Shown: piece by piece, positions 15,493-22,988 of the stretch
How positions within the stretch are numbered: the stretch's first letter is position 1
How the letters are laid out: the number at the start of each line of letters is the position of its first letter
Assembly (NCBI RefSeq): GCF_000802305.1
Contig: NZ_JTDK01000012.1
Coordinates: 62,001-126,000, forward strand
Reading direction: 5' to 3'
DNA from: Microbacterium mangrovi
GTDB lineage: Bacteria; Actinomycetota; Actinomycetes; Actinomycetales; Microbacteriaceae
Length of the DNA stretch: 64,000 nt
The notes under the pieces: model-generated
Seen by the model: only the letters and a program-made list of their open reading frames with translations
Told to the model about the DNA's origin: nothing
Databases searched by the model: none
Program-made: the position numbers and the translations under genes

Positions 15493-15498
15493 AAACTA
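15493..15498 (-). promoter_or_regulatory. Putative -10 box of the two-TM/PHP operon
   Basis: TAGTTT on the minus strand, immediately next to the palindrome at 15499-15512 and about 34 bp upstream of the ATG at 15459. Confidence 0.4.
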
Positions 15499-15512
15499 GC
15501 GGGACGTCCCGC
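15499..15512. promoter_or_regulatory. Perfect 14-bp palindrome GCGGGACGTCCCGC
   Basis: It touches the -10 box of the leftward operon, the place where a repressor would block transcription. Outer flanks GGCAC and GTGCC are also complementary, so it could alternatively fold as the end of the trpD message. Confidence 0.4.
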
Positions 15513-15543
15513 CTTGTGCCAGTGCCGCGCCGGAGGGGATCCG

Positions 15544-16605
15544 TCAGGCCGCGAAGGAGCGCGTCGTGGCGACCCAGTCGTCCAGCTTCGCCGCCGCCGC
15601 ACCGCTGTCGATCGCGGCCGCGGCGGCGTCCTTCGCCTCGATGAGGCGCTCCAGGATGGGGCGCTGCACCTGCATCGGATCGCGGAACAGCCGGTAGGCG
15701 ACCATTCCCGCGGCCGCATTGAGCAGGACGATGTCGCGGACGGCGCCCGGCTCGCCGGACACGGTGCGGCGGACGACGTCGGCGTTGTGCGCCGGGTCGC
15801 CGCCGAGGAGATCGTCCAGGTCGGCGAGCGGGATGCCGAGGTCGGGCGGGTAGATGTCGTGCTCGTGGACGTCGCCGAGGCTGACCTCCCACAGGCGGCT
15901 GTGTCCGGTGGTCGTGAGCTCGTCCAGGCCGTCGTCCCCGCGGAAGACGAGGGCGGTCGCGCCGCGGGTCTGGAAGACGCCCGTGATGAGCGGCACGCGG
16001 TCCAGCTGCGCCACGCCGACGGCGTTGGCCTCGGCACGCGCCGGGTTGCACAGCGGCCCGAGGAAGTTGAAGACCGTGGGGATGCCGAGCTCGGCCCGCG
16101 TCGCGCCCGCGTGGCGGAAGCCGGGGTGGAACGCCGAGGCGAACGCGAAGGTGATGCCGGTGCGTCGCAGCGTCTCGGCGACGGCGTCCGGCTCCAGCGA
16201 CAGGTCGAGTCCGAGCGCGCCGAGCACGTCCGACGAGCCCGAGGACGAACTGGCCGCCTTGTTGCCGTGCTTCACGACCGGGATGCCCGTGGAGGCCGCG
16301 ACGATCGCCGACATCGTCGACACGTTCACGGTGCCGAAGCGGTCCCCGCCGGTGCCGACGATGTCGAGCACGTCGGCCGTGACCGGCAGCGGGAGCGCGG
16401 CCTCGAGGATCGCGTCGCGGAAGCCGACGATCTCGTCCACCGTCTCGCCCTTCACGCGCAGCGCGACGAGGAAGGCGGCCAGCTGCGAGGGCGTCGCGGT
16501 GCCGGCCATCACCTTCCGCATCGCCCAGGTCGACTCCGACACGGTCAGGTCGCGCCCGCCGACGAGAGTGGAGAGGATGTCCGGCCAGGTGTAGAGCTCC
16601 GCCAT
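15544..16605 (-). CDS. trpD: Anthranilate phosphoribosyltransferase
   Basis: TrpD joins anthranilate to phosphoribosyl pyrophosphate in tryptophan synthesis. The 353-residue protein carries the family motifs IVGTGGDRFGTVNVST, VKHGNKAASSSSGSSDVL and FNFLGPLCNPA. No other trp gene is nearby; trpD next to ctaE-qcrCAB is also seen in Mycobacterium tuberculosis, so the position is inherited. A TAGGAT box (16614-16619) ends 8 nt before the ATG, with GGGAG in between, so start choice is firm but the leader is very short. Confidence 0.95.
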   Translation of the reverse strand: MAELYTWPDILSTLVGGRDLTVSESTWAMRKVMAGTATPSQLAAFLVALRVKGETVDEIVGFRDAILEAALPLPVTADVLDIVGTGGDRFGTVNVSTMSAIVAASTGIPVVKHGNKAASSSSGSSDVLGALGLDLSLEPDAVAETLRRTGITFAFASAFHPGFRHAGATRAELGIPTVFNFLGPLCNPARAEANAVGVAQLDRVPLITGVFQTRGATALVFRGDDGLDELTTTGHSRLWEVSLGDVHEHDIYPPDLGIPLADLDDLLGGDPAHNADVVRRTVSGEPGAVRDIVLLNAAAGMVAYRLFRDPMQVQRPILERLIEAKDAAAAAIDSGAAAAKLDDWVATTRSFAA

Positions 16606-16819
16606 GACTCCCGATCCTATCCAGCGCGAGAAGGGCGCCCGTGATCGCGTCATCCCGGTCCGATCCTCGCGCGCTGCACGGTTCAGCGGCATCCGCCCAG
16701 GTTGACAGGCGATTCCCGGCCCGCGCCGAGAGAACTCGCGACGGCCTCGGAGTGGCTGTTCAGTGCCCGGCTGGCCGAATCGTGACCCATCGGTGCGAAA
16801 ATCCGACGTCGGAATCGGC

Positions 16820-16825
16820 CATAAT
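16820..16825 (+). promoter_or_regulatory. Putative leaderless -10 box of ctaE-qcrCAB
   Basis: CATAAT ending 7 nt before the GTG at 16833. Its spacing argues for GTG 16833 as the ctaE start rather than ATG 16824. Confidence 0.5.
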
Positions 16826-16832
16826 GGACTGC

Positions 16833-17462
16833 GTGACGACCCCAGCGACATACAACCAGGCTCTGCGCACCGTGAAGCGGCCGGACCCGGTCGCCGTCGG
16901 CACCATCGTCTGGCTCGGATCTGAGGTGATGTTCTTCGCGGGTCTGTTCGCGATCTACTTCACCCTGCGCAGCACCTCCCCCGACCTGTGGGCGGAGATG
17001 ACCAAGCACCTCAACGTTCCCTACGCGTTCGTGAACACGGTCATCCTCGTGCTCTCGTCGGTGACGTGCCAGATGGGTGTCTTCGCGGCCGAGCGATTCC
17101 AGCCCTACACCACCAAGTCCAGCGGACGGCGACGGTGGGGCATGGTCCCGTGGTTCTACCTCACGTTCATCATGGGCGCGATCTTCGTCTCCGGCCAGGT
17201 GTGGGAGTACTCGCAGCTCGTCGCCGAGGGCATGCCGATCTCCGCGAACGCCTACGCGTCGGCCTTCTACCTGACGACCGGCTTCCACGCGCTGCACGTG
17301 ACCGGCGGCCTGATCGCCTTCCTGCTCGTGATCGGACGCGCCTACGCCGTCAAGAACTTCGGCCGCAAGGAGATGACGACCTCGATCGTCGTGTCGTACT
17401 ACTGGCACTTCGTCGACGTGGTGTGGATCGCCCTGTTCGCCGTCATCTACTTCCTGAAATAA
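16833..17462 (+). CDS. ctaE: Cytochrome c oxidase subunit III
   Basis: CtaE is the third membrane subunit of the aa3 terminal oxidase. The 209-residue protein has about five hydrophobic helices and family motifs [33 protein letters not shown] and [14 protein letters not shown]. Homologues begin [10 protein letters not shown], matching GTG 16833; ATG 16824 would add three residues and overlap the -10 box. It heads the ctaE-qcrC-qcrA-qcrB operon, the arrangement of the actinobacterial bc1-aa3 supercomplex. Confidence 0.93.
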   Translation: MTTPATYNQALRTVKRPDPVAVGTIVWLGSEVMFFAGLFAIYFTLRSTSPDLWAEMTKHLNVPYAFVNTVILVLSSVTCQMGVFAAERFQPYTTKSSGRRRWGMVPWFYLTFIMGAIFVSGQVWEYSQLVAEGMPISANAYASAFYLTTGFHALHVTGGLIAFLLVIGRAYAVKNFGRKEMTTSIVVSYYWHFVDVVWIALFAVIYFLK

Positions 17463-17481
17463 GAACCGGAGCCGTACCGAA

Positions 17482-18285
17482 ATGGCACGAGAGAAGAAGC
17501 GTCGCAATTCCGGACGCCGCAGCCCTCTGGCTGCGGCCGTCCTCATCGGCGTCGGCCTGCTGCTGACGGGTGGGGTGTACGCCGGGGCGTCCGCGGCCAT
17601 GGCCGCGACCAACGACACCACTCAGCAGTCCTCCAACCTCACGGCGGAAGACGGCAAGAAGCTGTTCCAGGCGAACTGCGCGACCTGCCACGGCCTCGAC
17701 ATGCAGGGCACCGAGAGCGGGCCCTCGCTCTACGGCGTCGGCGAGCTCGCGGTCGAGTTCCAGGTCTCCACCGGTCGCATGCCGCTCGCGGCCCAGGGCC
17801 CGCAGGCCCAGATCAAGCCGCCGCAGATGACCGAGGCGCAGGCGCAGGCGATCGCCGCCTACGTCCAGTCGATGGCTCCGGGTCCGAAGTACCCGTCGGC
17901 GGAGACGATCGACGGCAAGGGCGACGTCGCCAACGGCGCCGAGCTGTTCCGCATCAACTGCGCGATGTGCCACAACGTCGCCGGCGCGGGCGGCGCGCTC
18001 ACCGAGGGCAAGTACGCTCCCCCGCTGACCAGCACCAGCGCGCTGCACATGTACGCCGCGATGGTCACCGGCCCGCAGAACATGCCGGTGTTCAGCAACA
18101 CCAACCTCAACCTGAACGAGAAGCGGGACATCATCTCGTACCTGCTGTTCCTGCAGGAGAACAAGTCCCCGGGCGGCTTCGGCCTGGGCGACCTGGGCCC
18201 CGTGTCCGAAGGTCTCTTCATCTGGATCTTCGGCATCGGCACCCTGATCGCCGTCACGGTGTGGATCACCGCGAAGTCCAACTGA
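17482..18285 (+). CDS. qcrC: Diheme cytochrome c subunit of the bc1 complex
   Basis: QcrC carries electrons from the bc1 complex directly to the aa3 oxidase, replacing a soluble cytochrome c. The 267-residue protein has an N-terminal membrane anchor, two heme-binding motifs (CATCH in ANCATCHGLD and CAMCH in INCAMCHNV) on two cytochrome c domains with axial Met regions (RMPL, NMPVF), and a C-terminal membrane helix. The two domains face outside. It is 19 bp downstream of ctaE. Confidence 0.95.
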   Translation: MAREKKRRNSGRRSPLAAAVLIGVGLLLTGGVYAGASAAMAATNDTTQQSSNLTAEDGKKLFQANCATCHGLDMQGTESGPSLYGVGELAVEFQVSTGRMPLAAQGPQAQIKPPQMTEAQAQAIAAYVQSMAPGPKYPSAETIDGKGDVANGAELFRINCAMCHNVAGAGGALTEGKYAPPLTSTSALHMYAAMVTGPQNMPVFSNTNLNLNEKRDIISYLLFLQENKSPGGFGLGDLGPVSEGLFIWIFGIGTLIAVTVWITAKSN

Positions 18286-18319
18286 TCGAATCCGACCCTT
18301 TCCACGTACGAGGAGCACC

Positions 18320-19396
18320 ATGGCACACGAGGACGACCCGCTCGAGCACGAGAGGGCTTCTTGGCAGCCCTCCCCCGGGCTCGCCGTAGCGGTCACCGAC
18401 CCGGTGCGGAACGACGAGCTGCCGCCGCACCGCCAGCGCATGACGGACAAGGATCCGGCAGCGATGAAGCGCGCGGCGCGCACGGTCTACACGCTGTTCT
18501 ACCTGTCGCTTGCCGGCAGCATCTGGGCCGTCGCGGCGTACATGCTCTTCCCGATCGAGAGCGGCAGCCTCGTCGATATCCGGCAGAACGAGCTCTTCGT
18601 CGGCCTCGGCATCGCACTGGCCCTGCTCGCCATCGGCATCGGCGCCATCCACTGGTCCAAGGCCGTCATGTCGGACAAGGAGTTCATCGAGCCCCGGCAC
18701 GCGACCCGCGGACGCGACACGACCCGTGAGGCCGCCGTCAAGGCCTTCGCCGACGCGAACGAGGAGTCCGGCTTTGGACGCCGTGCGATGATCCGCAACT
18801 CGATGATCGCCGCCGTGGTGGCATCCATCGTCCCGGGCATCACGCTGTTCCGCGGCCTCGCACCCGAGGACAGCCCGGAGAACCCCAACGCGGGCAACCC
18901 GGTCTACCTGCTCAGCCACACCATGTGGGCGAAGGGCACCCGCCTGGTGCACGACCCCACGGGTGAGCCGATCAAGGCGTCCGACATCCAGCTCGGCTCC
19001 GCCGTCCACGTGATCCCCGAGGGCCTCATGCCCGACGAGGTCCCGAACTACCTCGACGAGAAGGCCAAGGCCATCGTGCTGCTCGTCCGCATGCCGGTCA
19101 ACCAGCTGCACCCGCCCAAGGGCAAGGAGAACTGGGGCTACGACGGCATCGTCGCCTTCTCGAAGGTCTGCACGCACGTCGGATGCCCGGTGGCCCTGTA
19201 CGAGCAGCAGACCCACCACCTGCTCTGCCCCTGCCACCAGTCGCAGTTCGACGTGTCCGAAGGCGCCAAGGTCGTCTTCGGCCCCGCCGCCCGTCCGCTG
19301 CCGCAGCTGCCCATCGAAGTCGACGCCGAGGGGTACCTCGTGGCGCAGAGCGACTTCCTCGAACCCGTCGGCCCGAGCTTCTGGGAGCGCCATTGA
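18320..19396 (+). CDS. qcrA: Rieske iron-sulfur subunit of the bc1 complex
   Basis: QcrA transfers electrons from menaquinol to cytochrome c via a 2Fe-2S cluster. The 358-residue protein has three membrane helices (about residues 58-80, 95-118 and 155-178), the actinobacterial pattern, and cluster motifs CTHVGCP and CPCHQSQFD in the C-terminal domain, with both Cys-His pairs and the two disulfide cysteines. It follows qcrC by 34 bp with GAGGAG upstream of the ATG. Its stop overlaps the qcrB start. Confidence 0.95.
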   Translation: MAHEDDPLEHERASWQPSPGLAVAVTDPVRNDELPPHRQRMTDKDPAAMKRAARTVYTLFYLSLAGSIWAVAAYMLFPIESGSLVDIRQNELFVGLGIALALLAIGIGAIHWSKAVMSDKEFIEPRHATRGRDTTREAAVKAFADANEESGFGRRAMIRNSMIAAVVASIVPGITLFRGLAPEDSPENPNAGNPVYLLSHTMWAKGTRLVHDPTGEPIKASDIQLGSAVHVIPEGLMPDEVPNYLDEKAKAIVLLVRMPVNQLHPPKGKENWGYDGIVAFSKVCTHVGCPVALYEQQTHHLLCPCHQSQFDVSEGAKVVFGPAARPLPQLPIEVDAEGYLVAQSDFLEPVGPSFWERH

Positions 19397-21231
19397 GCAC
19401 CACAACTGCCCCCTCCGAGACTGAGGCGCCCGCAGCGCCCGCCGCGGAGAAGGAAGCACCGCTGGGCGGTCGCTTCATCGGCTGGGCGTCGAACTACATC
19501 GACGAGCGAACGAGCCTGTCCGGCTTCGTCAAGGAGCTCGGCCGCAAGATCTTCCCCGACCACTGGTCGTTCATGCTGGGTGAGATCGCGCTGTGGAGCT
19601 TCGTCGCGGTGCTGCTCTCGGGCACGTTCCTCACGTTCTTCTTCCAGGCCTCGATGGTCGAGACCCACTACGCCGGCGCCTACCTGCCGATGCGCGGCGT
19701 GCAGATGTCCGCGGCCCTCGACTCGACGCTGCGTCTGTCCTTCGACATCCGCGGCGGCCTCCTGGTCCGTCAGATCCACCACTGGGCCGCGCTGGTCTTC
19801 GTCGCCGGCATCGGCGTGCACATGCTCCGCGTGTTCTTCACCGGTGCGTTCCGCAAGCCGCGCGAGCTCAACTGGGTGATCGGCTTCATCCTCTTCATCC
19901 TCGCGATGGGTGAGGGCTTCACCGGCTACTCGCTCCCCGACGACCTGCTCTCCGGCAACGGCCTGGCGATCATCAACGGCATGATCAAGGGCATCCCGGT
20001 CATCGGCACGTGGACGTCGTTCCTGCTGTTCGGTGGCCAGTTCCCGGGCAACCAGATCGTCGGCCGCCTGTACACGCTGCACATCCTGCTCCTGCCCGCG
20101 ATCCTGGTCGCGCTGCTCGTGCTGCACCTGATGCTCATGGTCATCAACAAGCACACGCAGTTCGCCGGCCCGGCGCGCAAGAACAGCAACGTCGTCGGCT
20201 ACCCGATGCTGCCGGTCTACGCGACGAAGATGGGCGGATTCTTCTTCATCACGTTCGGTGTGATCGTCCTGATCGCGTCGCTGTTCACGATCAACCCGAT
20301 CTGGAACTACGGCCCGTACGACCCCTCCCCGGTGTCTGCAGGTACCCAGCCCGACTGGTACATCGGCTTCGCCGACGGCGCGCTGCGTCTCGTGCCGCCG
20401 CACCTGGAGTTCGTGTGGCTCGACCACACCTGGTCGTTCAACATCATCATCCCGCTGGCGGTCCTGGGCCTGTTCATCGTGCTGGTGATGCTGTACCCCT
20501 TCATCGAGGCGTGGGTGACCGGCGACAAGCGCGAGCACCACATCGCTCAGCGTCCCCGCAACTCGGCCACCCGCACCGCGATCGGTGCAGCCGGCGTCTG
20601 GTTCTACGCAGTGCTGTGGGCATCCGCATCGTCCGACCTCATCGCGACGCACTTCCAGCTGACGATGGAGGGAGTCATCCACACCCTCCAGGCGCTGCTG
20701 ATCCTCGGCCCGATCGTCGTGTACTTCATCACGAAGCGCATCTGCATCGCGCTGCAGAAGAAGGATCGCGAGATCCTGCTGCACGGCTACGAGTCGGGTC
20801 GCATCGTGCGCCTGCCCGGTGGCGAGTACATCGAGGTCCACCAGCCCGTCGACGAGTTCGAGCGCATCAAACTCGCCGACTACGAGACCTACGAGCCGCT
20901 CGTCGTGCGTCCCAACGCGAAGGGCCGGATCGGCTTCTGGCGGAACTTCCGCGGCTCGCTGTCGCGCTGGTTCTACGAAGACCGCCTCGTCCCGATGACG
21001 CAGACCGAGCTCGAGGCCGCCCACGCCCACCAGCACCACGAGCTGGAGCAGATGGCGACCATCGAGAACGACGAGATCCAGGGCGCGCACGAGCGCGCCG
21101 GCCACCCCGAGGCTCCGCTGACGCCGATCAGCGAGTCGGAGGGTGAGGTCCCGGTGCGTCCGACCACCGTCCTGAACACGGACGACCCGGAGCACCCGCA
21201 CAAGAACCGCGAGAAGGAGACCGGCCAGTAA
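19393..21231 (+). CDS. qcrB: Cytochrome b subunit of the bc1 complex
   Basis: QcrB holds the two b hemes and the quinol sites of the bc1 complex and is the target of the antitubercular Q203 class. The 612-residue protein has the heme-ligand motifs QIHHWAALVF and HILLLPAILVALLVLHLMLM, the quinol-site PDW motif in GTQPDWYIGF, and a long hydrophilic C-terminal tail after residue 440. I chose the TTG start at 19393, whose TTGA overlaps the qcrA stop, since MSTTTAPSETEA is the natural N-terminus. Confidence 0.95.
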   Translation: MSTTTAPSETEAPAAPAAEKEAPLGGRFIGWASNYIDERTSLSGFVKELGRKIFPDHWSFMLGEIALWSFVAVLLSGTFLTFFFQASMVETHYAGAYLPMRGVQMSAALDSTLRLSFDIRGGLLVRQIHHWAALVFVAGIGVHMLRVFFTGAFRKPRELNWVIGFILFILAMGEGFTGYSLPDDLLSGNGLAIINGMIKGIPVIGTWTSFLLFGGQFPGNQIVGRLYTLHILLLPAILVALLVLHLMLMVINKHTQFAGPARKNSNVVGYPMLPVYATKMGGFFFITFGVIVLIASLFTINPIWNYGPYDPSPVSAGTQPDWYIGFADGALRLVPPHLEFVWLDHTWSFNIIIPLAVLGLFIVLVMLYPFIEAWVTGDKREHHIAQRPRNSATRTAIGAAGVWFYAVLWASASSDLIATHFQLTMEGVIHTLQALLILGPIVVYFITKRICIALQKKDREILLHGYESGRIVRLPGGEYIEVHQPVDEFERIKLADYETYEPLVVRPNAKGRIGFWRNFRGSLSRWFYEDRLVPMTQTELEAAHAHQHHELEQMATIENDEIQGAHERAGHPEAPLTPISESEGEVPVRPTTVLNTDDPEHPHKNREKETGQ

Positions 21232-21254
21232 GGCCGAATCCCTCGTCACGGCTG

Positions 21255-21288
21255 AGGCCCTGTCCTCCCTTCGGGGAGAGCAGGGCCT
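21255..21288 (+). terminator. Terminator after qcrB
   Basis: Inverted repeat AGGCCCTG...CAGGGCCT with an inner CTCCC/GGGAG stem and a TTCG tetraloop, 23 bp after the qcrB stop. No U tract. Confidence 0.75.
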
Positions 21289-21311
21289 CCGTCGTCGAGG
21301 GGCACCGCTCG

Positions 21312-21317
21312 TAGGAT
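21312..21317 (+). promoter_or_regulatory. Putative leaderless -10 box of the P-loop kinase
   Basis: TAGGAT ending 7 nt before the GTG at 21325. It overlaps the upstream ATG at 21316, which argues against that codon. Confidence 0.45.
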
Positions 21318-21324
21318 GCCAGGT

Positions 21325-21897
21325 GTGCTCGGCTACGCGGATCCCCTCCCCCACCGACCGAGACGCATCCTCGTCGCCGGCGTCTCCGGATCGGGAAAGA
21401 CGACGCTCGCCGCGCGCATCGCCGCGATCGCGGATGCCCCGCACACCGAGATCGACGGGCTGCACCATGGCCCGCACTGGACGCCGAGGCCCGAGTTCCG
21501 CGACGACGTCACTGCACTGGTACAGCTGCCGTCGTGGACGACCGAGTGGCAGTACACGGCCGTTCGCCCCCTCCTGAGCCGGCACGCCGATCTGCTCGTC
21601 TGGCTCGACCTGCCGTTCGCCGTGGTGGTCCTCCCCCGGGTCGTGACCCGCACGCTGCGGCGGCGATTGCGGCGCGAGGTGCTGTGGAACGGCAACGTCG
21701 AGCCGCCGCTGCGGACGTTCTTCACCGATCCGGGGCACATCGTGCGCTGGGCGATTGGGACGCGTCGCGCCTACGCCCCGCTCCTCACCGAGCTCGCCGA
21801 TGCGCGCCCCGATCTGCCGATCGTGCGCCTCCGCACCCCACGCCACGTCGAAGCGTGGCTGTCGGGTCCGCTCTCCCGCGCCGTCGATGGCGGCTGA
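21325..21897 (+). CDS. P-loop nucleoside/adenylate kinase-like ATPase
   Basis: The 190-residue protein has a P-loop GVSGSGKTT near residue 20, a substrate-side motif EIDGLHHGPHWTPRPEF, a hydrophobic strand LLVWLDLPF (Walker B-like) and an Arg-rich lid (RVVTRTLRRRLRRE). This is the pattern of FlaR/topology-modulation and shikimate or adenylate kinase-like P-loop proteins. The substrate is not known. GTG 21325 is preferred to ATG 21316 because of the -10 spacing. It stands alone between qcrB and the repeat region. Confidence 0.7.
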   Translation: MLGYADPLPHRPRRILVAGVSGSGKTTLAARIAAIADAPHTEIDGLHHGPHWTPRPEFRDDVTALVQLPSWTTEWQYTAVRPLLSRHADLLVWLDLPFAVVVLPRVVTRTLRRRLRREVLWNGNVEPPLRTFFTDPGHIVRWAIGTRRAYAPLLTELADARPDLPIVRLRTPRHVEAWLSGPLSRAVDGG

Positions 21898-21905
21898 CGG
21901 GCTCG

Positions 21906-21946
21906 CTCGTCAGGATGCGTCGCGCTGGTTGCCGATCGTGACGAGT
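21906..21946. repeat. Hairpin unit 1 (one mismatched arm)
   Basis: Left arm CTCGTCAGGAT (21906-21916), 18-nt loop, right arm ATCGTGACGAGT (21935-21946). The left arm has one mismatch to the other units. Confidence 0.75.
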
Positions 21947-21990
21947 GAGCGCGGTCAGTGGGAGCCAGCTCGGTGCGTGCGGGCTCGCCG

Positions 21991-22032
21991 ACTCGTCACG
22001 ATGTGCAGCGTCGGTTGCCGATCGTGACGAGT
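21991..22032. repeat. Hairpin unit 2
   Basis: Arms ACTCGTCACGAT (21991-22002) and ATCGTGACGAGT (22021-22032), perfect 12 bp, 18-nt loop ending GGTTGCCG. Confidence 0.85.
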
Positions 22033-22076
22033 GAGCGCGACCAGTGGGAGCCAGCTCGGTGCGTGCCGGCTCGCCG

Positions 22077-22118
22077 ACTCGTCACGATGTGCAGCGTCGG
22101 TTGCCGATCGTGACGAGT
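22077..22118. repeat. Hairpin unit 3
   Basis: Perfect 12-bp arms (22077-22088 and 22107-22118), 18-nt loop identical to unit 2. Confidence 0.85.
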
Positions 22119-22162
22119 GAGCGCGACCAGTGGGAGCCAGCTCGGTGCGTGCCGGCTCGCCG

Positions 22163-22204
22163 ACTCGTCACGATATGCCGCGCCGGTTGCCGATCGTGAC
22201 GAGT
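22163..22204. repeat. Hairpin unit 4
   Basis: Perfect 12-bp arms (22163-22174 and 22193-22204), 18-nt loop with three changes in its first half. Confidence 0.85.
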
Positions 22205-22216
22205 GAGCGTCGCCGG

Positions 22217-22256
22217 CTCGTCACGATGTGCAACCGCGTTCACGCATCGCGACGAG
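22217..22256. repeat. Hairpin unit 5 (diverged)
   Basis: Arms CTCGTCACGAT (22217-22227) and ATCGCGACGAG (22246-22256) with one mismatch. The loop is still 18 nt although its sequence has changed. Confidence 0.7.
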
Positions 22257-22346
22257 TGAGCAACTTGGTGTCGGGAACCCTGGGTGTGGCCGAGCTCGCT
22301 TTCAGAGACCTGGGCGCACGACGAGCGCGGCGGAGTGGGCCGGATG

Positions 22347-22388
22347 ACTCGTCACGATGCGCGGCTCTGGTTGCCGATCGTGACGAGT
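22347..22388. repeat. Hairpin unit 6
   Basis: Perfect 12-bp arms (22347-22358 and 22377-22388), 18-nt loop ending GGTTGCCG. It stands about 90 bp away from unit 5. Confidence 0.85.
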
Positions 22389-22504
22389 GGTGCCAGACGC
22401 CTCCTGGCGGCCGTGGCGCCCTGAGTGATCGGTGGCGCCCAACCTGCACGGTCCCTGCTTCCCGGGCGTCTCCGGGGCGCACAGCGCCTCCCAGGCGCAA
22501 TGAC

Positions 22505-22541
22505 GAGGGGGCGGTGCGCATGGAATGCGCACCGCCCCCTC
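22505..22541 (-). terminator. Terminator after ctaF
   Basis: A perfect 16-bp stem GAGGGGGCGGTGCGCA with a 5-nt loop, 13 bp after the ctaF stop on the minus strand. Confidence 0.85.
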
Positions 22542-22553
22542 GGAACCGCTGGA

Positions 22554-22988
22554 TCAGCGGGCGAAGTAACCGCGGTAGTACTCGTACACCCAGCCGACGA
22601 TCGCGACGACAAAGACGCCGAGCCCGATCGGAACCATCCAGGTGCCGACTGCGAGCCCGATCATGCCCAGAGCCGCGGCGGACGCCAGGACGATCGGCCA
22701 CCACGACCACGGCGAGAACTCGCCGAGCTCCGGATCGCCGTCATCGATGTCGCTCGTCAGCACGTCTTCGGGGAGCTCTCCGCCCTGCGCGTTGTGGACG
22801 CGACCGATGTAGAACGCGATCAGCGCCGACATCAGCGTGGTGAACAGAAGAGCGACCGAACCGACCCACTCGACGCCGTCATACCACGGAGCATGCGGGT
22901 GCGCGACGATGTTCCAGAAGGTGTAGACGGCCGCGACGATCAGGAAGAATCCGCTCAGGATCCACCAGAGGTTGACGTTGCTACGCAC
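22554..22988 (-). CDS. ctaF: Cytochrome c oxidase subunit IV (actinobacterial)
   Basis: CtaF is the small fourth subunit of the actinobacterial aa3 oxidase. The 144-residue protein has four hydrophobic helices (two near residues 8-60, two at 95-135) and the family features FWNIVAHPHAPWYDGVEW and FSPWSWWPI. The GTG at 22988 directly follows the ctaD stop with no spacer. It ends the ctaC-ctaD-ctaF operon. Confidence 0.9.
   Translation of the reverse strand: MRSNVNLWWILSGFFLIVAAVYTFWNIVAHPHAPWYDGVEWVGSVALLFTTLMSALIAFYIGRVHNAQGGELPEDVLTSDIDDGDPELGEFSPWSWWPIVLASAAALGMIGLAVGTWMVPIGLGVFVVAIVGWVYEYYRGYFAR

Larger units (their letters stand above)
21928..22185. repeat. Three perfect-period 86-bp tandem repeats
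   Basis: Copies at 21928-22013, 22014-22099 and 22100-22185. Copy 1 differs from copy 2 at three positions and copy 3 differs from copy 2 at three positions, all clustered. Each begins GTTGCCGATCGTGACGAGTG. The period is exactly 86 bp and there are no variable spacers. A shortened fourth copy starts at 22186. Confidence 0.9.
21898..22553. other. Non-coding stretch of hairpin repeats (656 bp)
   Basis: There is no convincing gene between the kinase stop and the ctaF stop. The left 490 bp is filled by six hairpins, three of them in an 86-bp tandem period. The right part (22391-22504) is GC-rich and unassigned, followed by the ctaF terminator. Open frames here run through the repeats and have no family resemblance. 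Confidence 0.7.

Noticed and set aside
16824-16832. ATG 16824 as the ctaE start
   Set aside because: It overlaps the CATAAT -10 box; GTG 16833 has the right spacing and matches the usual N-terminus.
19138-21846. 900-codon minus-strand ORF opposite qcrA/qcrB
   Set aside because: Antisense shadow of well-supported genes with biased composition and no domain.
21928-22185. CRISPR array
   Set aside because: The 86-bp units are near-identical throughout, with no unique spacers and no cas genes nearby; they are tandem duplications.
21898-22553. Insertion sequence or MITE remnant
   Set aside because: There is no transposase, no terminal inverted repeat around the whole region and no target-site duplication; a MITE-like origin of the hairpins is possible but unsupported.
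22130-22843. Protein-coding ORFs across the repeat region
   Set aside because: They run through repeats and into antisense ctaF sequence, with no ribosome binding site or recognisable domain.
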